DNA of 64,000 bases from JAXMEQ01 sp046348225 (GCA_046348225.1 JAXMEQ010000007.1:200585-264584); one strand, 5' to 3'. Numbered from the stretch's first letter, positions 51,057 to 61,313 are shown. The notes: a model not told the origin generated them from the sequence alone. Translations and numbers: made by a program.

Positions 51057-51701
51057 TCAGGTGATGTTGAGGGCTTTGAAGGTGTCAGCCCGGGCGCGGC
51101 GCTGGGCCGAATACTTGAGCCGCTGGGCATGAACGATGGCTTTAAGGTCGAAAAGCGCGCGCTCAAATAACTCGTTGATTATAACGAAGTCGAATTCCCT
51201 GGCCTGCGCCAGCTCCAGCGCGGCATTGCTCAGGCGCAGTTCGATCACATCAGGCGCGTCCTCGCCGCGTCGCTCCAGCCGGGAACGCAGTTCTTCCCAG
51301 CTCGGTGGCAGGATGAAGATCAGCACCGCGTTGGCAAAGATTTTCTTGATCTGGATGGCGCCCTGGAAGTCGATCTCGAGAATGACATCCGAACCTTGGG
51401 CGATGCGGTCTTCGATCGCCTTTTTGGAGGTTCCGTAGCGCTGGCCATGCACATGCGCCCATTCCAGAAAGGCGTCCCCCAGCACCATCGCATCAAATTC
51501 CTGCTGCGAGACAAAGAAGTACTCGCGGCCGTGCTTTTCCTGGCCGCGCGGCGCACGGGTGGTGTGCGACACCGAGGGCAATACCCGCGAGTCCAGCTCC
51601 ATGAGCGCCTTGACCAGACTGGACTTGCCCGCCCCGCTCGGGGCCGCAACGACAAACAGGTTACCGGGGTAGTCCATAGGCGGGTCGGGCGGCGCCCTCA
51701 T
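51057..51701 (-). CDS. gmk: Guanylate kinase
   Basis: A 214-aa enzyme converting GMP to GDP. P-loop APSGAGKSS (20-28), the GMP-binding SVSHTTRAPRGQEKHGREYFF block and the RYGTSKKAIE and ILEIDFQGAIQIK motifs are present. The ATG at 51701 overlaps the yicC stop by ATGA; an internal ATG at 51677 (MDYPGNLF) gives the more usual length and may be the real start. It is transcribed with yicC and rpoZ. Confidence 0.95.
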   Translation of the reverse strand: MRAPPDPPMDYPGNLFVVAAPSGAGKSSLVKALMELDSRVLPSVSHTTRAPRGQEKHGREYFFVSQQEFDAMVLGDAFLEWAHVHGQRYGTSKKAIEDRIAQGSDVILEIDFQGAIQIKKIFANAVLIFILPPSWEELRSRLERRGEDAPDVIELRLSNAALELAQAREFDFVIINELFERALFDLKAIVHAQRLKYSAQRRARADTFKALNIT

Positions 51702-52615
51702 TCAATGTTCTGCACCTGCTCGCGCATCTGCTCGATCAGGACTTTCATGTCAACGGAAATGCGCGTGAGCTCCAGCGCAGCGGATTTCGAGCCCATGGTG
51801 TTGGCTTCGCGGTGCAACTCCTGGATCAGGAAATCAAGGCGCTTGCCGATTTCGCCGCCCTTGGCCGTGAGGCGTTCAATCTCGTCCAGGTGGGAACTGA
51901 GGCGGGTGATTTCCTCGGCCACGTCGATGCGGATGGCAAACGCCGTGGCCTCACTGAGCGCGCGGTCCTGGGCGGCCTCCGGCAGGACGGTGCCGTCCGC
52001 CAGGGCCATTGCTTCCTTCCAGCGCTCCAGAAACCGGGCGCGCTGCTGTTCAACCAGTTGCGGCACCAGCGGTACGGCCTGCTGCGCGAGCAACCGCAAC
52101 TGCGCCAGGTGCCCCTGCAGCATGGCGGCCAACCGGGCGCCTTCGCGCTCGCGTGCGCCCAGCAGTTCCTTCAGCGTGGCTTTGGCCAGGGCCAGCAGGT
52201 CGTCCCCCAAATTGGCAGCGGCTGGCTCCTCTGCACCCGCCAGGCGCAAGACATCGGCCACGCTCAGCGGGCGCGATTCGGGCAACCAGCTGCGCACGCT
52301 GTCCTGCAGGCTGTTGAGGCGCTGCAGCAGGCGGGCTGAAGGCTCGGGCACGGTGCCCGGAGTGGAGCTTTCAATGGCGGCGCGTACCTCCACCTTGCCG
52401 CGCTTGAGCTTGGCCGTCAGCATTTCGCGCAACGCCGGCTCATGCTGACGCAACTCGTCCGGCAGACGGAACGACAAGTCCAGAAAGCGGCTGTTGACCG
52501 AGCGGATTTCCAGTCCCAGACGGCTGGGTGCGGGCGCTTTGGCGTCCGGTGCCGCGCTGGCGGGCGAGGCGCTTCTTTGGGCGCTCGCGTAGCCGGTCAT
52601 GCTGTAAACTGGCAT
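51698..52615 (-). CDS. yicC: YicC family protein
   Basis: A 305-aa protein with the YicC N-terminal block (MTGYASA..., LEIRSVNSRFLDLSFRLP) and the C-terminal LDFLIQELHREANTMGSKS. YicC is an RNA-binding endoribonuclease-type protein implicated in sRNA decay and stationary-phase survival. The ATG at 52615 is chosen; MTGY at 52600 is possible. It overlaps gmk and diverges from the kinase gene by 80 nt. Confidence 0.94.
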   Translation of the reverse strand: MPVYSMTGYASAQRSASPASAAPDAKAPAPSRLGLEIRSVNSRFLDLSFRLPDELRQHEPALREMLTAKLKRGKVEVRAAIESSTPGTVPEPSARLLQRLNSLQDSVRSWLPESRPLSVADVLRLAGAEEPAAANLGDDLLALAKATLKELLGAREREGARLAAMLQGHLAQLRLLAQQAVPLVPQLVEQQRARFLERWKEAMALADGTVLPEAAQDRALSEATAFAIRIDVAEEITRLSSHLDEIERLTAKGGEIGKRLDFLIQELHREANTMGSKSAALELTRISVDMKVLIEQMREQVQNIE

Positions 52616-52695
52616 TGGATCGTTGTAGAGAATCGGTGAGGAGCTGCGGAGAATAACCGGGTTCCTGTTGACACAAGGCTCCCTCATTCCAAATT

Positions 52696-53703
52696 ATGTC
52701 AAAGGTCAAACCCGCCCCGTTGCCGCCTGACACCGTGATCGGCGGCTACCGCGTGGTACGCAAGCTGTCGGCGGGTGGCTTCGGCGTGGTGTACCTGGCC
52801 GTGGACAACGAGGGCCAGCAAGTGGCCGTCAAGGAATACCTGCCGTCGTCCCTTGCATCCCGGGCGCCAGGCGAACTGCTGCCGCAGGTGCAGCCTGAAA
52901 AGCTGTCGCTGTACCGGCTCGGCCTCAAGAGTTTTTTTGAAGAAGGTCGCTCGCTCGCGCAGATCTCGCACGCTTCGGTGGTCAGCGTGCTCAACTTCTT
53001 CCGCGAGAACGAAACCGTCTACATGGTGATGAACTACCTGGAGGGCGCGACCCTGCAGGACTTCATCATCACCGCGCGCGAGCTCAAGAAGCAGAAGGTG
53101 TTTCGCGAGTCCACCATCCGCAGCCTGTTTGACGAGATCCTGCGCGGCTTGCGCATCGTGCACCAGCACAAGATGCTGCACCTGGACATCAAGCCCGCCA
53201 ACATCTTCATCACCGACGACAACAAGGCCGTGATGATCGACTTCGGCGCCGCGCGCGAAGTGCTGTCCAAGGAAGGCAACTTCATTCGCCCGATGTACAC
53301 GCCCGGCTTTGCAGCCCCCGAGATGTACCGGCGCGACTCCTCCATGGGCCCGTGGACCGACATCTACGCCATCGGTGCCTGCATCTACGCGTGCATGCAG
53401 GGCTATCCGCCCAACGACGCGCCGCAGCGGCTGGAAAAGGACCGCCTCGCCCTGGCGCTGTCGCGGCTTCGCGGGGTGTATTCCGACAACCTGATTGAAG
53501 TGGTCGAATGGTGCATGTCGCTCGACCCCTTGTCGCGGCCGCAGTCGGTGTTTGCCCTGCAGAAGGAGCTGAGCCGTGAAGGCGAGCGGCGTTACACCAA
53601 GCTGTCGGTCGGCGAGAAGATGCGCCTGCAATTCGACAACATGGTGACCGACGGCAAGAAGAACCTCAAGCGCGCCACCGGCTTCGGTGCCAAACTCAAA
53701 TGA
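52696..53703 (+). CDS. Serine/threonine protein kinase
   Basis: A 335-aa Hanks-type kinase with the glycine loop LSAGGFGVVYLA (24-35), ATP-binding K46, the catalytic loop HLDIKPANIF (D164; Leu replaces the usual Arg) and DFG at 182-184. There is no membrane anchor or extracellular sensor domain, unlike PknB types. The following PP2C gene overlaps by ATGA, forming a kinase-phosphatase pair. It lies in the conserved yicC/kinase/phosphatase/rph/rdgB/hemW block. Targets are unknown. Confidence 0.93.
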   Translation: MSKVKPAPLPPDTVIGGYRVVRKLSAGGFGVVYLAVDNEGQQVAVKEYLPSSLASRAPGELLPQVQPEKLSLYRLGLKSFFEEGRSLAQISHASVVSVLNFFRENETVYMVMNYLEGATLQDFIITARELKKQKVFRESTIRSLFDEILRGLRIVHQHKMLHLDIKPANIFITDDNKAVMIDFGAAREVLSKEGNFIRPMYTPGFAAPEMYRRDSSMGPWTDIYAIGACIYACMQGYPPNDAPQRLEKDRLALALSRLRGVYSDNLIEVVEWCMSLDPLSRPQSVFALQKELSREGERRYTKLSVGEKMRLQFDNMVTDGKKNLKRATGFGAKLK

Positions 53704-54602
53704 AATTCTCGGTCTTCCAGATCAGCCGCCGCGGTGGCCGCGAAAAGAACGAAGACCGCATGGGCTACTGCTACACGCGCGAGTCCGGCCTGTTTGTGCT
53801 GGCCGACGGCATGGGCGGCCACCCCGAGGGCGAAGTCGCCGCGCAGCTGGCACTGCAAACCATTTCGGCGCTGTACCAGAAGGAAGCGCGCCCTGTGGTG
53901 CGCGATGTGACCGAGTTCCTGTCGTCATCGCTCATGGCGGCGCATCACCAGATCATCCGCTACGCCAGCGAAAAGGGCATGCTCGACACCCCGCGCACCA
54001 CCCTGGTGGCGGCGCTGGTGCAGGGCACCAGCGCAACCTGGGTGCATTGCGGCGACTCGCGCCTGTACGTGGTGCGCGACGGCGAGCTGCTCACGCGCAC
54101 CCGCGACCATTCATACCTGGAACAGCAAAGCGCCGGTGTGATCCGCATGGACCGCATCAACCGCAACATCCTGTTCACCTGCCTCGGCTCGCCGACCAAG
54201 CCGGTGTTTGACGTGACCGGCCCGGTCATGCTGCAGCAGGGCGACAAGATCCTGCTGTGCTCCGACGGGCTGTGGGGCACGCTGCCCGATGCCGACATCG
54301 TGCGCCAGCTGAGCACGCAGTCGGTGTCCGACGCGGTACCCGAACTGGTGGAGCAGGCGCTGCGCCGCGGCGGCGAGCATTGCGACAACGTGACCGTGAT
54401 CGCGCTGGAGTGGGAGACGCCGGACTCGTTCGAGTCCACCCGCGGCATTTCCACCGACAGCATCAGCGACGGCGTGTTTGCCTCGACCATCCAGGCCGGC
54501 GTGCTCGACACCGTGGTCGAAGACCTGGACGACGCCGCCATTGAGCGGTCGATCGCCGAAATCAACGAAGCCATCCGGCGTTCTGCCGAGCGAAAGGGCT
54601 GA
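53700..54602 (+). CDS. PP2C-type serine/threonine phosphatase
   Basis: A 300-aa metal-dependent phosphatase with motifs GREKNEDRMG (D19), LADGMGGHPEGE (D36), TTLVAALV, HCGDSRLYVV, LCSDGLWG and the final CDNVTVIALEW with metal-binding Asp. A C-terminal extension of about 65 residues (SFESTRGISTDS... AIERSIAEINEAIRRS) beyond the catalytic domain is acidic and helical. It presumably reverses the upstream kinase. It overlaps that gene by 4 nt and ends directly at the rph start. Confidence 0.93.
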   Translation: MKFSVFQISRRGGREKNEDRMGYCYTRESGLFVLADGMGGHPEGEVAAQLALQTISALYQKEARPVVRDVTEFLSSSLMAAHHQIIRYASEKGMLDTPRTTLVAALVQGTSATWVHCGDSRLYVVRDGELLTRTRDHSYLEQQSAGVIRMDRINRNILFTCLGSPTKPVFDVTGPVMLQQGDKILLCSDGLWGTLPDADIVRQLSTQSVSDAVPELVEQALRRGGEHCDNVTVIALEWETPDSFESTRGISTDSISDGVFASTIQAGVLDTVVEDLDDAAIERSIAEINEAIRRSAERKG

Positions 54603-55331
54603 ATGAGCCAGTTTGAACGAAGCGGCGGGCGCGCCGCGGACCAGTTGCGCCCGGTGCGCCTGACGCGCCACTTCACCATCCACGCCGAAGGCTCGGTGCT
54701 GGTCGAATTCGGCCAGACCCGCGTGCTGTGCACCGCGTCGGTGGAAGAAAAAGTGCCCGGCCACAAAAAGGGCAGCGGTGAAGGCTGGGTCACGGCCGAA
54801 TACGGCATGCTGCCGCGCGCCACCCACACCCGCGGCGACCGCGAGGCCGCGCGCGGCAAGCAAAGTGGTCGCACGCAGGAAATCCAGCGCCTGATCGGCC
54901 GCTCGATGCGCACGGTGTTTGACCTGCAAAAGCTTGGCGAACGCACCATCCACCTGGACTGCGACGTGCTGCAGGCCGACGGCGGGACGCGCACCGCCGC
55001 CATCACCGGCGCCTTTGTGGCGGCGCAGGACGCAGTGAACAAACTCATCGCGCAGGGCAAGCTGGCCGCGTCACCCATCCTGAGCCCGGTGGCGGCTGTG
55101 TCGGTGGGCATCGTGCAGGGCACGCCGCTGCTCGACCTGGAGTACACCGAAGATTCTGCCTGCGACACCGACATGAACGTGGTGATGACCGGCGCGGGCC
55201 ACTTTGTGGAAGTGCAGGGCACCGCCGAGGGCGCGCCGTTTTCGCGCGCCGAGATGGACGCGCTGCTTGCCCTGGCCGAAAAAGGCATTGGCGAGCTGGT
55301 GCAGCTGCAGCAGCAGGCGCTATCAAATTAA
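54603..55331 (+). CDS. rph: Ribonuclease PH
   Basis: A 242-aa phosphorolytic exoribonuclease that trims tRNA 3' ends. Diagnostic segments: RPVRLTRHFTIHAEGSVLVEFGQTRVLCTAS, GWVTAEYGMLPRATHTR, EIQRLIGRSMR and CDVLQADGGTRTAAITGA. The last residues (ALSN) and the stop codon are supplied by repeat copy H, so the natural C-terminus has been altered slightly. The ATG follows the phosphatase stop codon directly (TGA-ATG). Confidence 0.96.
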   Translation: MSQFERSGGRAADQLRPVRLTRHFTIHAEGSVLVEFGQTRVLCTASVEEKVPGHKKGSGEGWVTAEYGMLPRATHTRGDREAARGKQSGRTQEIQRLIGRSMRTVFDLQKLGERTIHLDCDVLQADGGTRTAAITGAFVAAQDAVNKLIAQGKLAASPILSPVAAVSVGIVQGTPLLDLEYTEDSACDTDMNVVMTGAGHFVEVQGTAEGAPFSRAEMDALLALAEKGIGELVQLQQQALSN

Positions 55332-55372
55332 TAGCGCCTCACGCAATGTGGATGAGGGCTGGAGCCTGATTT
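55319..55372 (+). repeat. 54-nt dispersed repeat, copy H, filling the rph-rdgB junction
   Basis: GCTATC-N6-ATAGCG, CCTCACGCAATGTGG, then AGGGCTGGAGCCTGATTT. It provides the last four codons and stop of rph and ends within the TTG start codon of rdgB, so it is exactly the spacer between the two genes. Confidence 0.82.
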
Positions 55373-55973
55373 GAAGCTTGTTTTGGCCTCCAACAATGCA
55401 GGAAAACTGGCTGAGCTGCAGGCCATGCTGGCGCCACTGGGCGTGTCGCTGGTGCGCCAGGCCGAGCTGGGCATCCCCGAGGCCGAGGAGCCCTACCGCA
55501 CCTTTGTGGAAAACGCGCTGGCCAAGGCGCGCCATGCCGCTCGGCTGAGCGGCCTGCCCGCGCTGGCCGACGATGCCGGCCTGTGCGTGGACGCTTTCGG
55601 TGGCCTGCCAGGCGTGGACACCGCCTACTACGCCACGCAGTTCGGCTACGACAAGAGCGACGACAACAACGTGCGTGCGCTGCTGGAACAACTGAAGGGC
55701 CAGCCCAACCGCCGTGCAGCGCTGGTCAGCACACTGGTGGCGGTGCGCTCGCCCGACGACCCCGAACCCCTGATCTCCCAGGGCCGTGTGGTCGGCGAGA
55801 TTGCCTCCGAGCCGGTGGGCAGCAACGGCTTCGGCTTTGACCCGGTCATGTTCATTCCCGCCTTCGGCAAGACGTTTGCGCAGCTGCCGGTGGAAGTGAA
55901 GAATGCCCACAGCCACCGCGGCAAGGCAGCACAGCAGATGCTGGCGCTGATCCGCGAGCAGTGGCTCCCGTGA
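55371..55973 (+). CDS. rdgB: Non-canonical purine NTP pyrophosphatase
   Basis: A 200-aa HAM1/RdgB enzyme that removes dITP, XTP and related bases from the pool. SNNAGKLAEL near the start, ADDAGLCVDAFGGLPGVDTA, FGFDPVMFIPAFGKTFAQL and a final HSHRGKAAQQM are complete. The start appears to be TTG (55371) within the end of a repeat copy; no ATG is available before the conserved KLVLASNN. It is co-transcribed with rph and overlaps hemW by 4-13 nt. Confidence 0.94.
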   Translation: MKLVLASNNAGKLAELQAMLAPLGVSLVRQAELGIPEAEEPYRTFVENALAKARHAARLSGLPALADDAGLCVDAFGGLPGVDTAYYATQFGYDKSDDNNVRALLEQLKGQPNRRAALVSTLVAVRSPDDPEPLISQGRVVGEIASEPVGSNGFGFDPVMFIPAFGKTFAQLPVEVKNAHSHRGKAAQQMLALIREQWLP

Positions 55974-57157
55974 AGGACATCCAGCACTACATGCGCCCCG
56001 GCACGCTGCAGCTGGGCGCGCTGCCACCGCTGTCCTTGTACGTTCACCTGCCCTGGTGCATCCGCAAATGCCCCTACTGTGACTTCAACTCACACGAGAT
56101 GAAGGCCCAGGACATGCCCGAGCAGCGCTACATCGACGCGCTGGTTGCAGACCTCGAGGCGGCGCTGCCGCTGGTCTGGGGCCGAACCATCCACAGCATC
56201 TTCATTGGCGGCGGCACGCCCAGCCTTTTTTCGGCGCAGGCCATCGACCGGCTGCTGGGCGACCTCCGGGCCCGGCTGCGGCTGGAGCCCGATTGCGAAA
56301 TCACGCTCGAGGCCAACCCCGGCACCTTCGAGAAAGACCGCTTCCGTGCCTTCCGCGCGGCGGGCGTCACGCGCCTGTCGGTGGGGGTGCAGAGCTTCAA
56401 CGGTACGCACCTGCGGGCGCTGGGCCGCGTGCACGACCGGGCCCAGGCTATCGCGGCGGTGGAAGAGGCCGCACAGGCCTTTGACACCTTCAACCTGGAC
56501 CTGATGTACGCGCTGCCGGGCCAGACGCCCGGCCAGCTGGACGCCGACCTGACGCAAGCCCTGGCGCTGGCGCCGCCGCACATCTCCATCTACCACCTGA
56601 CCATCGAGCCCAACACCTACTTCGCCAAGTTTCCGCCCGCGGTACCGGAGGAAGACGCGGCCTACGCCATGCTTGACCGCATCACCGAGCGGGTGGGTGC
56701 GGCGGGCCTCGCGCGCTACGAGGTGTCGGCCTATGCCCGGCCGGGCCACCGCTGCTGGCACAACCTCAACTACTGGGAGTTTGGCGACTACCTGGGCATT
56801 GGCGCCGGCGCGCACAGCAAGCTGAGCTTTGCGCACCGCGTGGTGCGCCAGGTGCGCTATCGCGAGCCGAAGCTTTACATGGACAACGCACTTGCGGGCC
56901 AGGCCGTGGCGCAGGACGACGAAGTCGCGCGCGCCGACCTGCCGTTTGAATTCATGCTCAATGCGCTGCGGCTGAAAGACGGCTTTGCGCTGCAGCAGTT
57001 TTCAGAGCGCACCGGCTTGCCCGTCACCGCCATCCAGCAGGGGCTGGACGAGGCTGAAAAAAAGGGTTTGATCGAGCGCGACTTTGCACGCGTCAAACCC
57101 ACGGCGCGGGGCTTTGACTTCTTGAGCGATCTGCAGGGGATGTTTCTGGCGGGCTGA
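55970..57157 (+). CDS. hemW: Heme chaperone HemW (radical SAM)
   Basis: About 395 aa; a radical SAM protein with the CIRKCPYCDF cluster motif (C-x3-C-x2-C), GGGTPSLF, and the EANPGTFEKDRF and SVGVQSFN blocks of the HemW/HemN-like family. The C-terminal winged domain contains LNALRLKDGFALQQF. HemW delivers heme to membrane proteins and lacks the extra cysteine of coproporphyrinogen dehydrogenase HemN. GTG at 55970 overlaps the rdgB stop (GTGA); GTG at 55961 is an alternative. Confidence 0.92.
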   Translation: MKDIQHYMRPGTLQLGALPPLSLYVHLPWCIRKCPYCDFNSHEMKAQDMPEQRYIDALVADLEAALPLVWGRTIHSIFIGGGTPSLFSAQAIDRLLGDLRARLRLEPDCEITLEANPGTFEKDRFRAFRAAGVTRLSVGVQSFNGTHLRALGRVHDRAQAIAAVEEAAQAFDTFNLDLMYALPGQTPGQLDADLTQALALAPPHISIYHLTIEPNTYFAKFPPAVPEEDAAYAMLDRITERVGAAGLARYEVSAYARPGHRCWHNLNYWEFGDYLGIGAGAHSKLSFAHRVVRQVRYREPKLYMDNALAGQAVAQDDEVARADLPFEFMLNALRLKDGFALQQFSERTGLPVTAIQQGLDEAEKKGLIERDFARVKPTARGFDFLSDLQGMFLAG

Positions 57158-57164
57158 GCAGCCC

Positions 57165-57252
57165 TGGCGGAAGCGGTGAGATTCGAACTCACGAACCCTT
57201 GCGGGTTGCCGGTTTTCAAGACCGGTGCAATCGACCACTCTGCCACGCTTCC
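57165..57252 (-). tRNA. tRNA-Ser (UGA)
   Basis: An 88-nt class II tRNA with encoded CCA: acceptor GGAAGCG/CGCTTCC, anticodon loop CTTGAAA (anticodon TGA), a long variable arm (AACCCGCAAGGGTT) and T arm GTGAG-TTCGAAT-CTCAC. It lies between the converging ends of hemW and the urease operon. Confidence 0.97.
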
Positions 57253-57262
57253 AGCAGGCGCG

Positions 57263-57268
57263 ATTCTA
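57263..57268 (-). promoter_or_regulatory. -10 element of tRNA-Ser overlapping the ureG stop
   Basis: Minus-strand TAGAAT, 10 nt before the tRNA 5' end; its first three bases are the ureG stop codon TAG. No clear -35 is seen. Confidence 0.5.
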
Positions 57269-57907
57269 CGCGGCCAGCAAGCCCTTGCGCTCGATGAAGG
57301 CCACCACCTCGGCCACGCCCGCGAGCGTCTTGAGGTTGGTCATCACATAGGGTTTGCCGCGCCGCATGCGCTGGGTGTCGGCTTCCATCACGTCGAGGTT
57401 GGCGCCCACGTGGGGCGCCAGGTCGGTCTTGTTGATGACGAACAGATCGCTCTTGGTGATGCCGGGGCCGCCCTTGCGCGGAATCTTCTCGCCCGCCGCC
57501 ACGTCGATCACGTAGATCGTCAGGTCGCTCAGCTCGGGGCTGAAGGTGGCGGCCAGGTTGTCGCCGCCGCTTTCCACAAACACCACGTCGGCCTCGGGAA
57601 AGTCCACCAGCATGCGGTCGATGGCTTCGAGGTTGATCGACGCGTCCTCGCGGATGGCGGTGTGAGGGCAGCCGCCGGTTTCCACGCCCATGATGCGCTC
57701 GGCCGGCAGCGCGCCGCTCACCGTCAGGATGCGCTGGTCTTCCTTGGTGTAGATGTCGTTGGTAATGGCCACCAGGTCGTAGCGCTCGCGCATGGCCTTG
57801 CACAGCATTTCCAGCAGCGTGGTTTTGCCGGAGCCCACTGGGCCGCCGATGCCCACGCGCAAAGGGGGCAGTTTCTTGGTGCGATGGGCAATGTGGTGCA
57901 GCGTCAT
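57266..57907 (-). CDS. ureG: Urease accessory GTPase UreG
   Basis: A 213-aa SIMIBI GTPase that drives nickel insertion into urease. P-loop GGPVGSGKTTL (21-31), DIYTKEDQ, the nickel-binding CPH motif (GGCPHTAIREDAS) and the NKTDLAPHVGA G4 region. It overlaps ureF by 4 nt and is last gene of the operon. Confidence 0.97.
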   Translation of the reverse strand: MTLHHIAHRTKKLPPLRVGIGGPVGSGKTTLLEMLCKAMRERYDLVAITNDIYTKEDQRILTVSGALPAERIMGVETGGCPHTAIREDASINLEAIDRMLVDFPEADVVFVESGGDNLAATFSPELSDLTIYVIDVAAGEKIPRKGGPGITKSDLFVINKTDLAPHVGANLDVMEADTQRMRRGKPYVMTNLKTLAGVAEVVAFIERKGLLAA

Positions 57908-58590
57908 GATCGGAACAGTCGGGAGTATTGGGTTTCGTGGCGGGCCGATAGGATGGCCAGCATCGGGCTGAAGGCCTGCCGCGCATCGTCGCCCAGGCTC
58001 AGGGCATGGTCCACGGCGGCGGGGATTTCGCGGCTCAGGCGCAGCAGGATGCGCTGCCCCGCGCTCTGGCCCAGCGGCACGGCCTTGATGGCGGCCTGCA
58101 TCATGTTCTCGGCCCAGCCGAAGGCAAAGGCCAGCAGCGTGTCGCGTGCGGGTGCGTTGCTGCTGGCGGCGGCCAGCGCATAGGCCACGGGGTAGGTGAG
58201 CGGAAAGGGCGCTTGTGCCGCCACGGCGGGCTCAATGGATTTGAGCCACTCCACCAGCGAGCGGCCCATCTGCTCGGTTTGCTGGCGCATCTCGCTGGTT
58301 TCGCGGGTCTGCAGCACCCAGTCGTTGAGCGCGGCCACGCGCGCGAGGTCGTTCGCGCGCCAGGCGGGCAGGGCTTGCGCCAGCACGGCCAGGTCGCCGC
58401 GCGCCAGGCCCAGGTGCAACTGGTCGGCCAGCCAGTCGGCTGCCTGCGCATCGGTGGTGACGAGGCCGTGCTCAATGGCCGCCTCCAGCCCCTCGGAATA
58501 CGAAAAGCCGCCGATGGGCAGCGCCGGCGAGGCGAGCCAGATCAGCTGCAGCAGCGACGCGTCAGTGGTCGTGGTGCGCGTGGCCGTCAT
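57904..58590 (-). CDS. ureF: Urease accessory protein UreF
   Basis: A 228-aa accessory factor that gates UreG in the activation complex. Hallmarks: SPALPIGGFSYSEGLEAAIEHGLV, GDLAVLAQALPAWRANDL and a C-terminal helical domain. The start is uncertain: ATG 58590 overlaps ureE by 29 nt, and an ATG at 58626 overlaps by 65 nt and would add a threonine-rich stretch that is the out-of-frame image of the ureE histidine tail. I prefer 58590. Confidence 0.93.
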   Translation of the reverse strand: MTATRTTTTDASLLQLIWLASPALPIGGFSYSEGLEAAIEHGLVTTDAQAADWLADQLHLGLARGDLAVLAQALPAWRANDLARVAALNDWVLQTRETSEMRQQTEQMGRSLVEWLKSIEPAVAAQAPFPLTYPVAYALAAASSNAPARDTLLAFAFGWAENMMQAAIKAVPLGQSAGQRILLRLSREIPAAVDHALSLGDDARQAFSPMLAILSARHETQYSRLFRS

Positions 58591-59094
58591 GGTCGTGGTG
58601 GTCGTGCCCGTGCCCGCCGTGGGCATGACCGTAGCCCGGTTGCGCGCTGTAGGCGCCGCCCTCAGGCTCGAACGCGGCCTCGGCCTCCTTCACGATCAGG
58701 TGCATGGCGCGCAGCATGTCGGCCAGCACATGGTCGGGCTCGATCTTCAGGTGGTCGGGCTTCAGCTCGATCGGCACATGGCGGTTGCCCAGGTGGTACG
58801 CGGCGCGCGTCAGGTCAAACGGCGTGCCATGCTGGGGGCAGTGGGTGATCACCAGCACCGGCTGTGGCGCCGCCTGCACGGTGATGAGCGAGCCGTCTTC
58901 GGCCACCAGCACGTCACCCCCGCGCACCACGGTGCCGCGCGGCAGGAACACGCCGACATGCCGGCCGTGCGAGTCGGTGGCGTCAAAGCGGCTCTTCTGG
59001 CGCACGTCCCAGTCCAGCGCGACGCTGGCGGCGCGCTTGAGCAGCACCGGCGAGAGTCCGGCGCCGCCGGGCAGCAGTTTGGAGGCCTGCAGCA

Positions 59095-59095
<1 letters not shown>
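58562..59095 (-). CDS. ureE: Urease accessory nickel metallochaperone UreE
   Basis: A 177-aa nickel carrier. The core (peptide-binding N-domain, then metal-binding domain with HCPQHGTPFDLTRAAYHLGNRHVP) is followed by a histidine-rich tail (about 154-177) with some ten His among Gly and Asp, typical of nickel-storing UreE. The ATG at 59095 overlaps the ureC stop by one base. It hands nickel to UreG. Confidence 0.95.
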
Positions 59096-60812
<1,717 letters not shown>

Positions 60813-60813
<1 letters not shown>

Positions 60814-61118
60814 CACAGTTTCCCCTGAACAAGGCCGCGAAAGCCGTACACCGTGCGCGCACCGCTGTAGTCCACCAGTTCCACCGTGCGCTGCTGGCCC
60901 GGCTCGAACCGCACCGCCGTGCCCGAGGCAATGTTCAGCCGCATGCCGCGCGCGGCGTCGCGGTCAAAGCGCAGGGCGCCATTGGTCTCGGCAAAGTGGT
61001 AGTGCGAGCCCACCTGGATCGGCCGGTCGGCGGTGTTTTGCACCACCACCGTGAGCGTGCGGCGGCCGGGGTTGAGCGCGTGCTCGCCGTCGTCGGTGAA
61101 AAGTTCGCCGGGGATCAT
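60813..61118 (-). CDS. ureB: Urease beta subunit UreB
   Basis: A 101-aa structural subunit: MIPGELF, VQNTADRPIQVGSHYHFAETN and the late GTAVRFEPGQQRTVELVDYSG are diagnostic. It is 7 nt downstream of the small membrane protein gene and overlaps ureC by one base. Confidence 0.97.
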
Positions 61119-61125
61119 GGCCGCC

Positions 61126-61302
61126 TCACTTGCGCGAAAGCCACAGCGCGACGGCCGCCAGCGCGACCACCACCACAAAGCCCAGCGTGTCGCTGGCGTG
61201 CCAGTGGCTGCCGCCCAGGCCGTGCCCTTCATGGGCAAAAACGGCTGTAGCCCCCGTCAATGCTGCGCAAGCCGCTATTAATTTTGTAGCAGTTGAAACC
61301 AT
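61126..61302 (-). CDS. Small membrane protein in the urease operon (58 aa)
   Basis: A 58-aa protein lying between ureA and ureB, too short for many gene callers. MVSTATKLIAACAALTGATAVFA looks like a signal peptide, followed by a histidine-rich HEGHGLGGSHWHAS segment and one transmembrane helix (GFVVVVALAAVALWL) ending LSRK. The His cluster behind a cleavage site recalls the metal-binding start of HupE/UreJ nickel permeases, but only one helix follows. The signal region is encoded by repeat copy D. A nickel-related role is inferred. Confidence 0.7.
   Translation of the reverse strand: MVSTATKLIAACAALTGATAVFAHEGHGLGGSHWHASDTLGFVVVVALAAVALWLSRK
61237..61290 (-). repeat. 54-nt dispersed repeat, copy D, inside a signal-peptide coding region
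   Basis: Minus strand: GCTACA-N6-ATAGCG, GCTTGCGCAGCATTG, ACGGGGGCTACAGCCGTTTTT. It starts at codon 5 of the 58-aa gene and encodes ATKLIAACAALTGATAVF, the same frame as copies A, B and C. Confidence 0.84.
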
Positions 61303-61313
61303 GGCGTGGTGCC

